Below, in pieces: positions 55,394 to 64,000 of a stretch of DNA of 64,000 nucleotides. Each line of letters opens with the position of its first letter. Position 1 is the stretch's first letter. Origin of the DNA: Symsagittifera roscoffensis (lineage: Eukaryota; Xenacoelomorpha; Acoela; Convolutidae); contig NW_026971364.1 in assembly GCF_963678635.1 (NCBI RefSeq), forward strand, positions 1 through 64,000, read 5' to 3'. A program made the position numbers and the translations under genes. The notes below the pieces were generated by a model, which did not search any database, was not told the origin of the DNA, and saw only the letters and a program-made list of their open reading frames with translations.

Positions 55394-55420
55394 AAGAGAT
55401 AGGACCTGGGGAACAAAATT

Positions 55421-57620
55421 TTGTCTGGGGAGTTCAGATGGATGCGAAGAAAGCACGGACCTGATCTGGAGGAGGGTGCAGACTCCATCACAGACTCTTC
55501 AATAGATGACAATTCCAGGAACTCGGGAATTGACACATACTCAGACAGGAACTCGAGCTCGGGATCAGAACTGTCACAACTAGCGATCCACACACTGCTA
55601 GTGGAAACTCGTGCAAGGAATCTCGATAGAGAATCGTACCAGGACCCTGACATTGATCGCTACCCCATACCAAGCGAAAGAGTCTATGACAATGCAGCGG
55701 ATGATTTGGAAACAATAGTGGTATCGAAGAGGTGATAAGTCTGTCGCCGCAAAAAGAGGTAGTCAGGACTGATCTTCAGCCGTTCAAACAAGAAACACAG
55801 CCGTTGGCGAAGATTTGGTGCATTAAGATGGAAGAAGACACACACTATCCCAATGAGGTGAATAGTCAGATGAGGGTCTTGAAGACATACTTGAACGCGA
55901 GATACAGATTCTCGGACCTACTAAGGGTGCAGAGAAATGACCGCATGACAAGCAACTTGAAAAGGTGGATAGAAAATGGTGCACCAGACAAAGGTGACCT
56001 GGAAGAAGACAGTTACCGTATCCTGAGACAGTGCTTCATGCAGAAGGAGGGGAGGTTATATTTGAACAAGGACGGGATTGTGACTTGCAAGAGAAGAGAA
56101 GAAGACAAAGTGCTATATAAGTATAACGCGATAGTGTTGCCACAACTCTATCAGACAGAACTATTATTCAGGTCGCATGATCAGATGGGCCATCAGGGGA
56201 TCGACAAAGTGTATCAGAGGATCCTGAAGCGCTTTGAGTGGCCTGGAATGAAAAAAGCATGTGCGTAACAGCGTGCCTGTCAAGCCAACAGGTCAATGAT
56301 CCAAGGAAATTGCGATTTACTTTACAATCGATCGAGTCGTCTCAATTCAACGAGGTGGTGCAGATAGATCACCAAAAGATATGCATGACAGACAGCGGTT
56401 ATAACCAAGACTTGGTCATGATAGATCACTTCACGAAGTATGCAGATGCCGTGCCCTGCATAACTGCCTCGGCCGAAGAGACATGCGACCACCTGATCAA
56501 TACGTGGATGGGGAGACATGGTTGTCCGATGACGTTTCAATCGGATAAAGGAACAGCTTTCGTAGGAGAGCTTACGAAAGAGCTTATGAGACGCTCACAG
56601 GTTGCTCAAGCTCACTCCACGACATACCATCCCCAGACGAGCGGCTTAGTGGAAAGACAGAATAGAACGTTAGTGTCGATGCTGAGGGTATATTGTTCCA
56701 GGTACATGACCGATTGGGACAGACACCTTCCACAGGTAATGGGAGCCTAAAATAGCACGCAACACTCCACCACTGGAGTTACTCCACACATGATGCTAAC
56801 TGGACACGAGAAGTCTTTACCCTTGACCTTTTTCTACCCAGAGTATGAGGGAAAGGAAACGTTTCCACAGGTCCACGTGAGGGATGTGATCAGACGTCAA
56901 CAGGAATTGAACGATTTGTGTAGACAAAATACTCAGCAAGCACAGGCAAGGCAGAGGAAAAAAATCGATAAGAAAGCAGCTGGTGCAAAAGCTTACTCGG
57001 TGGAAGACTATGTATGGGTATTTCAGAACGTTATACTACCGAAAGGAACAAAAAAGCTCCTAAAAAGTGGAGGGGACCCTTCATGATTACGGAAGTGCCC
57101 CAGGAGGGACGCTTTTATAAACTGAGTACTGGCCGAGCCGCCCACTACGAGAACATTAAGCCACACAATCCATCGACAGAAGACTGGTGTATACACGCAG
57201 ACATGGAAGAAGGGGATTATCTAATGAATCCTGCTTGTGAGGTCAACGAGAAGGGCACGAGGGAGAAGAACGAGGGAAACGAAGCCGTAGAGGAAGGAAC
57301 AAAAACACCACTAGACCTGGATCCAAACAAGGTGATTGAAGCGGACGATGATATTTTACCCTACGCAGAGGAAGATTGGCAGGATCCCGAACAGATGGAG
57401 GTTCCCAAGAATTTGGAACCAGATCTCCCGTTCACGATACAGACTCGACAGGGCCCAAAGACAGGGCGATAAGACCCAAATAATATATATCCCTTACGGT
57501 GACGACTTTGTAGTAGACAGGATAGATCTGAAAAAGATAGTGGAAGAAGTGGTGGGTCTAGAAGGCATAACAGTGCCACAAGACATCGATATAGTAGATG
57601 ATCACGACCAGGAATGAATC
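55421..57620 (+). pseudogene. Integrase of element A with intact DD35E residues but frameshifts
   Basis: Integrase inserts element DNA into the host genome. The linker frame (55421-55735) leads by a shift into 55732-56268 with the HHCC zinc-binding part (SHDQMGHQG). The core is in frame 56238-56750: Asp in QIDHQ (56367-56369), Asp in QSDKG (56544-56546; the usual Asn is Lys) and Glu in LVERQN (56652-56654), giving 35-residue D-E spacing. The zinc Cys pair is CLSS (second Cys lost). A TAA at 56748-56750 follows MGA. The C-terminal part (56790-57086, then 57014-57472) has the basic helix and the KKWRGPFMITEV motif near 57065, split by a one-base loss. The acidic linker (57336-57617) ends at TGA. 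Confidence 0.82.
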
Positions 57621-57701
57621 GAGGACCGGTCGAAACCCGAAGTAGAATTTGATGACGAGCAACTGGAGTCCTACGAAAAAGATCTCACAAATCTGCGAGT
57701 C

Positions 57702-58526
57702 TTGGAGTGGCTGAACGAAATGCCATCAGAACCAAGAGGGACCAGTGTCAAGATTCAAGATGTAGATCGTGAAAGCATGAAATACATCAAAACCGAACAA
57801 GATGGTCCTTCCTGGGCTGCCCAGGAAGCGCAACTACTCATTCCGGCTTCTAACCTTGACTTGATATCCGGTATGCGATCGACGGGGACGTCGATGGATA
57901 TTTTTTTCTGGGAGTGGGTGTAGGAATTACCCACACCGAAAACTTGATAATAAAAAAATTAAGAATAGCAAGAGAGACAGGAGACTTAGAAGCAGAAACA
58001 GGCCAGGAACATAAGAAAAGTGACTTAGGGAGGGTAGTTGAGTCATATTTTACCTTACCAAATGAGTATCCAAGTAACATAATATTAAGAGACAGTGACA
58101 TCATACTCACAAATAGAACATGGGCGATAGCAATCACAGCAGACATGAGTTTTAGGACAGCGTTAGCGGCAGGTTTTAAGAGAGAATACAAAAATGTGAA
58201 ATTCTTTTGGAAGCAAAGACCAGGAGTAGGGGGGCGTAGCAACCTTACCTCCGGTGGCGTCATAGATACCGGGAAAACACCTATGCTTTTTGGTGACGAG
58301 GGCGATGGAGAAGCAGCACGTGGACCCAGAGAACCTAGTCTTGTCCTTGACAAGGTTGAGAGACTTCCTCGTGGAAATGGACGTGAAGGAGCTCTCGCTT
58401 CCAGTGTACGATCCGAGCAGAGGACGACTGCATCCTCGGGAATTGTACGCGCTTGTACACGTGATATTCTCTGATACTAATATACAAGTATATTTACATA
58501 AGAGATATTATTCAAGTATAGGCTGA
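57702..58526 (+). pseudogene. Macro-domain-like module at the end of pol, element A
   Basis: Frames 57702-57923, 57914-58474 and 58290-58526 together show a macro-type (OARD1/Appr-1''-P) order. It has a strand plus ILTNRTWAIAITADMSFRTALAAGFKREY (compare the AHCISAD-MG-GIA-FKKKF pattern), RPGVGG, LVTR, then ENLVLSLTRLRDFLVEM and LSLPVYDPSRGRL (58390-58430), and YALVHVIFSDTNIQVYL at the C-terminus. Macro domains bind or remove ADP-ribose. The Gly-rich ligand loops are not conserved, so binding is doubtful. An indel in the T-run at 58287-58291 splits the two halves. The frame ends YYSSIG at TGA 58524-58526, apparently the natural end of pol. Confidence 0.55.
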
Positions 58527-58996
58527 GTGACATGCAAGATGTTGTTAGGCTAAAGACTAAGTTATGTGGTGTGTGATATGTGTGTTATGTTATGTTATGT
58601 GTTATGTTATTAAGATCTTGGGTAAGAAGGGGTTAGTGACCATGAAAAACTGAATGATGATCTTAGGATTAGATCCAAAGTTTGGACTGTCCAATCTTAG
58701 GTCGAATTCCAAGATTTTAGCGACCGAGTGATATTAATTAATTTTAGGATCAAAATCTTTTTATCTGACTGTTTTCAAATGAATTTTAACCAGAGCTTAA
58801 GGTGAAACTGACAAGTGTGATATTCGTGACCTCTTTTCTAGATCCTGATTGATCGTTTAATTGCTCACTTGAGTCAAACCTTTGAATCAAATCGAATCGA
58901 ACCTGAAGAACAAAATCAATAATTTCAACTTGGATGAATTGATGAACCTGGCAGAGGCATATGTAGGACCGATAGTAGATAGCCCAGTTTTTCCGG
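58527..58996 (+). other. Spacer between pol and second coding region, element A
   Basis: This 470-bp stretch has stops in all frames, a GTGTTATGTTATGTTATG simple repeat near 58582-58612, and a TTTTCTAG near 58838-58845 that could be a splice acceptor for a subgenomic RNA. Similarity to element B resumes at about 58976 (ATAGCCCAG). The coiled coil and SGNH blocks I-II that B has here are absent, so A has probably lost them. Confidence 0.5.
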
Positions 58997-59611
58997 ATGG
59001 TGAAACTAAAGAATCCAGGGAGGATCCCCAATGTGATGATTCTGGTTGGAACGAATAACATCTCGAGAAGTTCGGATGAGGAGGAAGTACTATGGGAATC
59101 ATTAATGGTGTTCTTGTTTACTACTCTCTGGCAGAAGTTCAATTGCGCGGTGCCAATGAATGCAAGGAGCTTGACAGCAACAGGGAGAAGGCACAACGAA
59201 GGAGTGGTCAGGTGGAATAATATCTTGAGGAATCTCGCAAGTCGGAATGCCGGAAGGATGATCCTCATGGACATCGAACATGAGTTGAGAGCTATGGATC
59301 AGGCCAGGCTGACTACGGACGGCATCCACTTCGATAGTATAGAAGGACAGGCTTGGTTGAACGGAGTCTTCCGAGGGCGATTTGATGAGTTGGAAGTAGA
59401 ACTCTTTGACACAGGGGTGCTAAAGGAGGAGGAAACATCGAACGAACCGGTGATCACCGCCTTTGTGCCTCCGAACCTGGAAACACGCTTGAGTACGGTC
59501 CCAGCGGTGACGAAATATAGACAGCAGAGCTCCAGCAAACCAGGTCAAAGAACGGACGTTCAAGATCGATTGGGAGAAGCGCCGATGAGGAGGACCATTC
59601 ATCCTAGCTGA
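58997..59611 (+). pseudogene. SGNH hydrolase, C-terminal half, element A
   Basis: The 204-codon frame begins at NPGRIPNVMILVGTNN (block III, near 59050) and contains LTTDGIHFDS (block V, near 59315). The Ser and Gly blocks I and II are missing from the sequence to the left, so the domain is truncated. It reads on without the TGA that ends the domain in element B, through FDTGVLKEE and a Ser/Thr/Arg-rich linker, to TGA at 59609-59611. This shows that the SGNH domain and the following WSRPIPSP segment belong to one ancestral protein. Confidence 0.75.
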
Positions 59612-59722
59612 AGACTGGGGCCTGTCAACTCGAGGGAAGAGACCACTAGCACGTCTAGATCAGACACGAGATCGGAGACGACAAGTACCAGTCGAGAAGA
59701 GACATGCCCGGAAAAAGGCTCT

Positions 59723-61003
59723 TTGATGTGGTCAAGGCCCATACCATCTCCCTGGCATGTGTACAAGGATGAACTGATGAAGCTGGACCTCCAGGGCGTG
59801 AGCTTCGCTGCGGATGCCAGGAGGATGCTGAATGGAGCGAGGCCATCTGTCAGTAGACTGTACTCGATAACAGGCGTAGACCGGTTGATAGCCGCTGGCA
59901 TAAACTTCGGCTCCACGACGGCCTTGAGATTTGCTGACCTAGGGGGAGTGCCCTCTAATAACACAATGGGACCAGTGAACGCAAGACCATTGCATGACGT
60001 GAGGTTGAATCATGATGAGGGAAATCGAGAAGAGAGACCGGGAAGATTTCTGACAACGAGGGCGCCGATTGGACAACATGATAAGATGTTCAGGCAGCTG
60101 ACGACATCCCCTTTTCATGTAAAAGAAAGAATATACCCGAAACAAAAGAGTCAAGAAGGTGACGTCCAAAGATACGGCGGATTGAAAGCGATAAAGAAAG
60201 ATGAGACCATCTTTGCCGCGTACGACAAAGCAGAAACAAAGAAGGCCAAGATTATGATAGTAGCGAAGTCAGAGTCCGTGTACACTTCCAAGTCTCTGTT
60301 TTGGCCCGACGTCATAATGTTGGCGGGGAAGGATCTGGACCTACTGCAATCCGTATCTCTGGCTATAGGGGTACAAAGATCGACGGACATTAACCCAATC
60401 ACGACCGTGTTCGCTGGCATCAATGACCATCTACACAGTAGAGGTTTTCTGAGCAGACTCAGAGATCCTACAACGGCAGAAAATGCTGTGTGGCCAGCAA
60501 TAAAGGATATCCTTGAGTCAATGGGTGAAGTGGTGGATGCGACGATGGAGGGGTCGTTCACCAAGGTGACACCGAGAGTAGTGTTCGCGCTGTCTCCGGG
60601 GTATGCATGTCTCCCGGATGGATTGAAGTTCGTGTATGCGATCGTGACCTTGCTTTCGGAAGGGAAACATGATGTGATCATATCGGCCCCAATTGGTGTG
60701 ATAGAGATGGAGAACCTGAGACCAATCAGGGCTGAGCTACCTGCGGTGTGGTCAGATATCTCATACGCGATGAGAGGATTCAAGGACCATGCGCTGCACA
60801 TGTTAGTGTTGGTTGAGGTGCTGGGGTTGGAACTGTCCAATTTCAACCGACAGCTCAAACTTAAACCGGGAGTAGGCGACGACCATCGAGTGATTATAGC
60901 AATTTCGAACAACTCATGGTTCCGGGCAATGGAAGCGACAGGAGAAAAAGGGAGAAAGAAAAATTCCAGGAGACTAGAGCTCATATGGAGGCAATGGTTT
61001 TGA
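59723..61003 (+). pseudogene. Second coding region, element A: WSRPIPSP segment and possible degenerate SGNH-like domain
   Basis: This 426-codon frame is in phase with the SGNH frame, separated by one stop. Residues ~1-130 form the MWSRPIPSPWHVYK segment with YSITGVDRLIAAGINF. Residues ~175-240 read IMIVAKSESVYTSK, DVIMLAGKDLDLLQ and PITTVFAGINDHLHSRG. Spacing and hydrophobic strands match SGNH blocks I, II and III, with the GDS Ser/Asp lost but GxND-like GIND kept. The rest (TPRVVFALSPGYACLPDG, HALHMLVLVEVLGLEL) is alpha/beta. If correct this is a second, probably non-catalytic SGNH-like fold. A frameshift near 60950 ends it. Confidence 0.5.
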
Positions 61004-61788
61004 GAACCAAACCGGAGGCTAACCAGTGGCTACATCTAAGTCCTCGAGTAGCGGCATTGGGTGCAGATGCTTTTGAGCAAGGCCAAGTAATGATCAAGAA
61101 GATACATGCCTACTTGTTAAGGAAGGTGAACCTGGCGGAAAATGCTGAAAAAAAGACAGCTGAATTTGTGAACAGAGTGTGCCAGATTACCCTGGAAACC
61201 TTCTGGGCCCAGGAAGTGAAGGAGGAAGAAGGCTTTGAACGGACAGATAGCATGCTGGAAGGGTTGGGAGCCGGATGGACCGCGTCCTTCTTGGCAAAAG
61301 TCTACCCGAAAGTCTCTCATTACTTGATAAAGGAATTCCTCCAAGTAATAGTGGAAGTATCAATTGTGGAACTACTAGCCTTCTTCGGGACGTTTGGAGC
61401 AGAAAGTTTCGTAAAGGGACCGGCGGTACTGCTCACCGAAGGAGTTCAGAACCTGCGGTTAAATGGGCTGCTAACATTGATTGCGATTACCCACGGAAAT
61501 TTGGGAGGACTAATGAAGCTGACACATTGTCCAGAGCAGATGAGAGAGAAGGTGAGGAAATTCGACACGAAGAAAGCCACGGACTTGTGGACTAAGATAA
61601 GAGACCTGAGACACACTCTTATCCAGTATCTTTTACGACAAAATTGCTTTGGAACGGGAGAGGATGAGACTCTCGAAAGGGAAGAAGATGTGAGACGACA
61701 TGTTGGGGGCATGCCTCTACTAACCGATCTGAGCTTGGCTATGATGACCGATCCCTTACCGTTGATCAGAGGAGCCACGAGTTTGTGA
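60916..61788 (+). pseudogene. Second coding region, element A: unknown domain with hydrophobic stretch
   Basis: This continues the previous frame after a shift. Residues ~20-130 are helical (AHMEAMVLRTKPEANQW, EKKTAEFVNRVCQ). A hydrophobic run follows (VEVSIVELLAFFGTFGAE, GLLTLIAITHGNLGG) near 61345-61505, then charged helices (RDLRHTLIQYLL). It ends after RGATSL because one base is lost near 61779 compared with element B (GGAGCCACG-GAG). Family unknown. Confidence 0.5.
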
Positions 61789-62901
61789 CAGTGATCTATG
61801 GACCAGCAGTGATCTTGCGTTCCCTGATGTTAAGGTGGAGGCGTATAGGAGGTCGGTGCTGCACCTGAACCTCATATCAGCAGTGGACGGTAGTGCGCTG
61901 AACTGGTGTGAGCAGCACGCATTGCGGGAGCTCATTAGCGAAGATCTGTTTTTTTTGCGAAAATATCAGAGCCAGAAATGACAGTCATCAACTTTGACGA
62001 TCACTTCCGTGATCGTATGGGAGAAGTAGAGAGAGGGCACATCGAGGTGTTTCCGAAGCTCTGGAATCTGAGACTCTATGTCGAGACGAATGGTGAAATA
62101 ACCAGAGTTCCTCGTCTAACTGCAGCATATCACAAGGTGAGAGAAGAGGCGAAAGACTGGGGTGGTTACGAGAAGCTGCAGGAGGAAATCCCTTATTTCC
62201 CTCTGATAAGAAGGATGTTGCTCGGAGCAGTCTCCGTGGTATAAAATCCCAGGTTGAGAGCACTTGAAACCAATGAAAGGAGAGAGGGGAAATTCGTGGG
62301 AACGATGGATACATACTTTGTGGGGAGGAATGCTGCCGTGCTACAGTATACACGATTTGCCTACACGGATCAAGCGACGAGAAGGCGAATAAGCAACGGC
62401 GCGACCCCGAAGCCTGGGGGATTTGGTAAGGATTGGGCGGGATTAGGCTTAGCGCCTATGAAGATGAGAGGCAGGGCCGAACTTTCTGAGGCCTCCTTGA
62501 TCCTGACTAGTGTGAAACCGGAGTTTACGGTAGGAGGAACGCTGCAGACGAGAACCTTCCTAGCACCCTTCGGCTATGAGGAAATCAAAGTGGTCCATGG
62601 AGAAGAGGTAGATAGATCGGCCGGCATACTGATCAAACCGAAACTTCCGGAATGGGCCGACACTGAAAAGCCAGGACCCTCAAGCTCGAAAAAGGATACG
62701 TCAGAGGTAGATGATGGGCAGGGAGGAAGCCGTCGAACGGAAGAACCCATGCAACAAGATACAAATCAAGCTGATGGGAAGACGACAAGGCATCGACAGG
62801 AGGAGTATCCAGACTGGATTTCAATTTCCTCAGTGATTTTGAGAACAACGCGGATACGTTGGAGGCGACTGAGCCAGCAGATGAAGGCACTTCGACACTG
62901 A
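61789..62901 (+). pseudogene. Second coding region, element A: unknown alpha/beta part, frameshifted
   Basis: Indels near 61815 and in the T-run at 61950 break the start. Frames 61978-62244 (INFDDHFRDRMGEV) and 62254-62901 (MDTYFVGRNAAVLQYT, LILTSVKPEF) are in one phase with each other, separated by a TAA at 62242-62244 where B has CAA. A polar tail rich in Glu, Gln and Ser follows. It is collinear with 49400-50428 of element B. No family is recognised. Confidence 0.5.
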
Positions 62902-62990
62902 AACCTCCGTCGGCCTTCACAGAAACGAAACGGAATTTGCCGGAGAGCAGCTCTCCGGTCAATTGGAAAAATAACGAACAAAGATTCCTC

Positions 62991-64000
62991 ATGGAATCAC
63001 GGAGGAGAAGAAGAATAGAAGGCTCTGCCAGAGTACCTTTCTTGGGAACGTTGCCCGAAGAAGAGTGGGAAGTACATCATCGAGACCATGAGAATAGGAC
63101 GGGATGTAGATTGGACAGTGTGGCGTTCATGGAAGAAGTTTGGACAGTAGTTCAGAAATATGGGACCCAGTCCATTTTGAAAGTAGGTCTCAACCAACCT
63201 TTGATGCGGGAAGTCCTTGACAAACTTGATGAGTGGGAAGGGAGAATGAGTGAGTTGTTGATTGACTCAGCCACTGATGAAAGTGAAGCGAACTCTCCCA
63301 TCAAGATGACACCGCAGTATGATAAAGGAGAGGTGGTATTTCTGTCAAGAACCAGGAAAGGATCGATGCGATCGAAATTGGTGATTGATAAGATCAACGA
63401 GATGAAGATGAAAATAGGCAGCAAAGTGATACCGAGGAGAGTAGGAAAGAAGAAAGTGGATTCGGAGATATCGATAAAAGCTGTCAATTCAGCGAAAAGA
63501 AATCGAGTCGAAGAGGTCATGGATTTGGGACAAGGTGATTATCAATTGCCTGGCACGGACAAGATGTTAACTGATGTAGCGATGGTGCCACCCATTCTCA
63601 TGGCGTGGATAAAGTCAACAGGTTACAAATCCAAAAGGAGTGACCGCACTCTGGCTGGAGCAACCTTGGAAATACAAATACTTTGCCAATGTGGAGAAAG
63701 TACCATGAAAGTCTTTAAACCATCTCCCATGAACCACGGAAAGGGAAGTGTCGCAGGACAACTAGTACCAGTGGAGTATGACCGACTGACAGTGTCGGAG
63801 ACTGTGTCGATAGATGAACCCGCCGGTGGATACATGGAGATGTTGGAGTACCGAAACTCGGCTAGAGGGTATGCGATGGCTATGGAAGACAAGAGTGCCA
63901 TGGAGAGTTATCTGGAGACAATGTTGCAAGGCATCACCCTCAAGCAGAAAGTGTACGGGACTTTAGCGTCGTCTGAGATGCAGGCAGAAACGATGGAGCA
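62991..64000 (+). CDS. Second coding region, element A: helical domain of unknown function, open to window end
   Basis: From ATG 62991 the frame is open for 336 codons and runs off the window. It matches 50461-51460 of element B but keeps a basic segment (KINEMKMKIGSKVIPRR, near 63388-63440) that B has lost. Earlier motifs are RIEGSARVPFLGTLPEEEW and CRLDSVAFMEEVWTVV; later ones are VMDLGQGDYQLPG and SPMNHGKGSVAGQLVPVEY. The ATG lies inside the long post-pol coding region, so the true start is probably upstream. The function is unknown. Conservation of the open frame against B suggests it was once under protein-level selection. Confidence 0.55.
   Translation, partial: MESRRRRRIEGSARVPFLGTLPEEEWEVHHRDHENRTGCRLDSVAFMEEVWTVVQKYGTQSILKVGLNQPLMREVLDKLDEWEGRMSELLIDSATDESEANSPIKMTPQYDKGEVVFLSRTRKGSMRSKLVIDKINEMKMKIGSKVIPRRVGKKKVDSEISIKAVNSAKRNRVEEVMDLGQGDYQLPGTDKMLTDVAMVPPILMAWIKSTGYKSKRSDRTLAGATLEIQILCQCGESTMKVFKPSPMNHGKGSVAGQLVPVEYDRLTVSETVSIDEPAGGYMEMLEYRNSARGYAMAMEDKSAMESYLETMLQGITLKQKVYGTLASSEMQAETME

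Larger units (their letters stand above)
55394..64000 (+). mobile_element. Outer element A, right part (resumes after element B, runs off window)
   Basis: Starting with the right target duplication AAGAG, the text continues AGGACCTGGGGAAC, the pol codons that follow the point where element A was interrupted at 30942. It then carries the RNase H-integrase linker, integrase, macro-like module, a spacer, and the second coding region up to the window end. Compared with element B it keeps the full macro-like module and integrase catalytic triad, but lacks the coiled coil and SGNH blocks I-II. Its 3' LTR lies outside the window. Confidence 0.85.

Noticed and set aside
1-64000. tRNA or rRNA genes
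   Set aside because: I saw no cloverleaf with A and B boxes and no rRNA-like conserved core. Small RNA genes could still be missed by eye.

Overview
The window is eukaryotic, most likely invertebrate animal, DNA. It has AATAAA polyadenylation signals, polypyrimidine/AG splice acceptors, long AT-rich non-coding stretches, Penelope-like and Ty3/gypsy retroelement protein motifs, and no bacterial operon structure. I cannot name the species. One intact non-transposon gene is visible (5231-6940); nearly everything else is mobile-element sequence, its duplicates, or non-coding spacer.

Region 1 (1-7 kb): a small family of long helical proteins. The intact member (569 aa) has a K/E-rich coiled coil followed by a Gly/Ala-rich hydrophobic patch, a layout seen in helical-bundle pore-forming or membrane-binding proteins (inference only). 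To its left are two decayed copies. Each has lost its 3' end to an antisense Penelope-like reverse-transcriptase relic, and the whole unit of about 2.35 kb was then tandemly duplicated.

Region 2 (7-20.7 kb): gene-poor AT-rich DNA with old and young tandem duplications, possible EGF-like and OTU-like relics, and a truncated copy of the LTR-element 5' end (13504-15578). That copy shares its left flank with the LTR at 20720, so flank and LTR were copied together.

Region 3 (20.7-64 kb): two nested copies of a giant Ty3/gypsy-like element. The outer element (A) runs from its 5' LTR at 20720 through leader, gag, protease, RT and RNase H to 30942. It resumes at 55394 (integrase onward) and continues past the window end. 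An inner element (B, 30943-55393, 24,451 bp) lies inside A between RNase H and integrase. B has LTRs of 786 and 749 bp that start TG and end CA, and a near-perfect 5-bp target duplication (AAGAA/AAGAG). The join in A matches the uninterrupted sequence in B.

After the integrase GPF domain the pol frame continues into a macro-domain-like module (OARD1/Appr-1''-P type pattern). A second, very long coding region then occupies the usual env position. It encodes a coiled coil, an SGNH/GDSL hydrolase (GDS, GxNN and DGIH blocks), a possible second degenerate SGNH-like domain, and over 1,500 residues I do not recognise. Both copies carry many stops and frameshifts, several of them shared. A and B are also identical over 376 bp within otherwise diverged sequence, which suggests gene conversion. 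The giant element with macro-like and SGNH modules is the most novel thing here.
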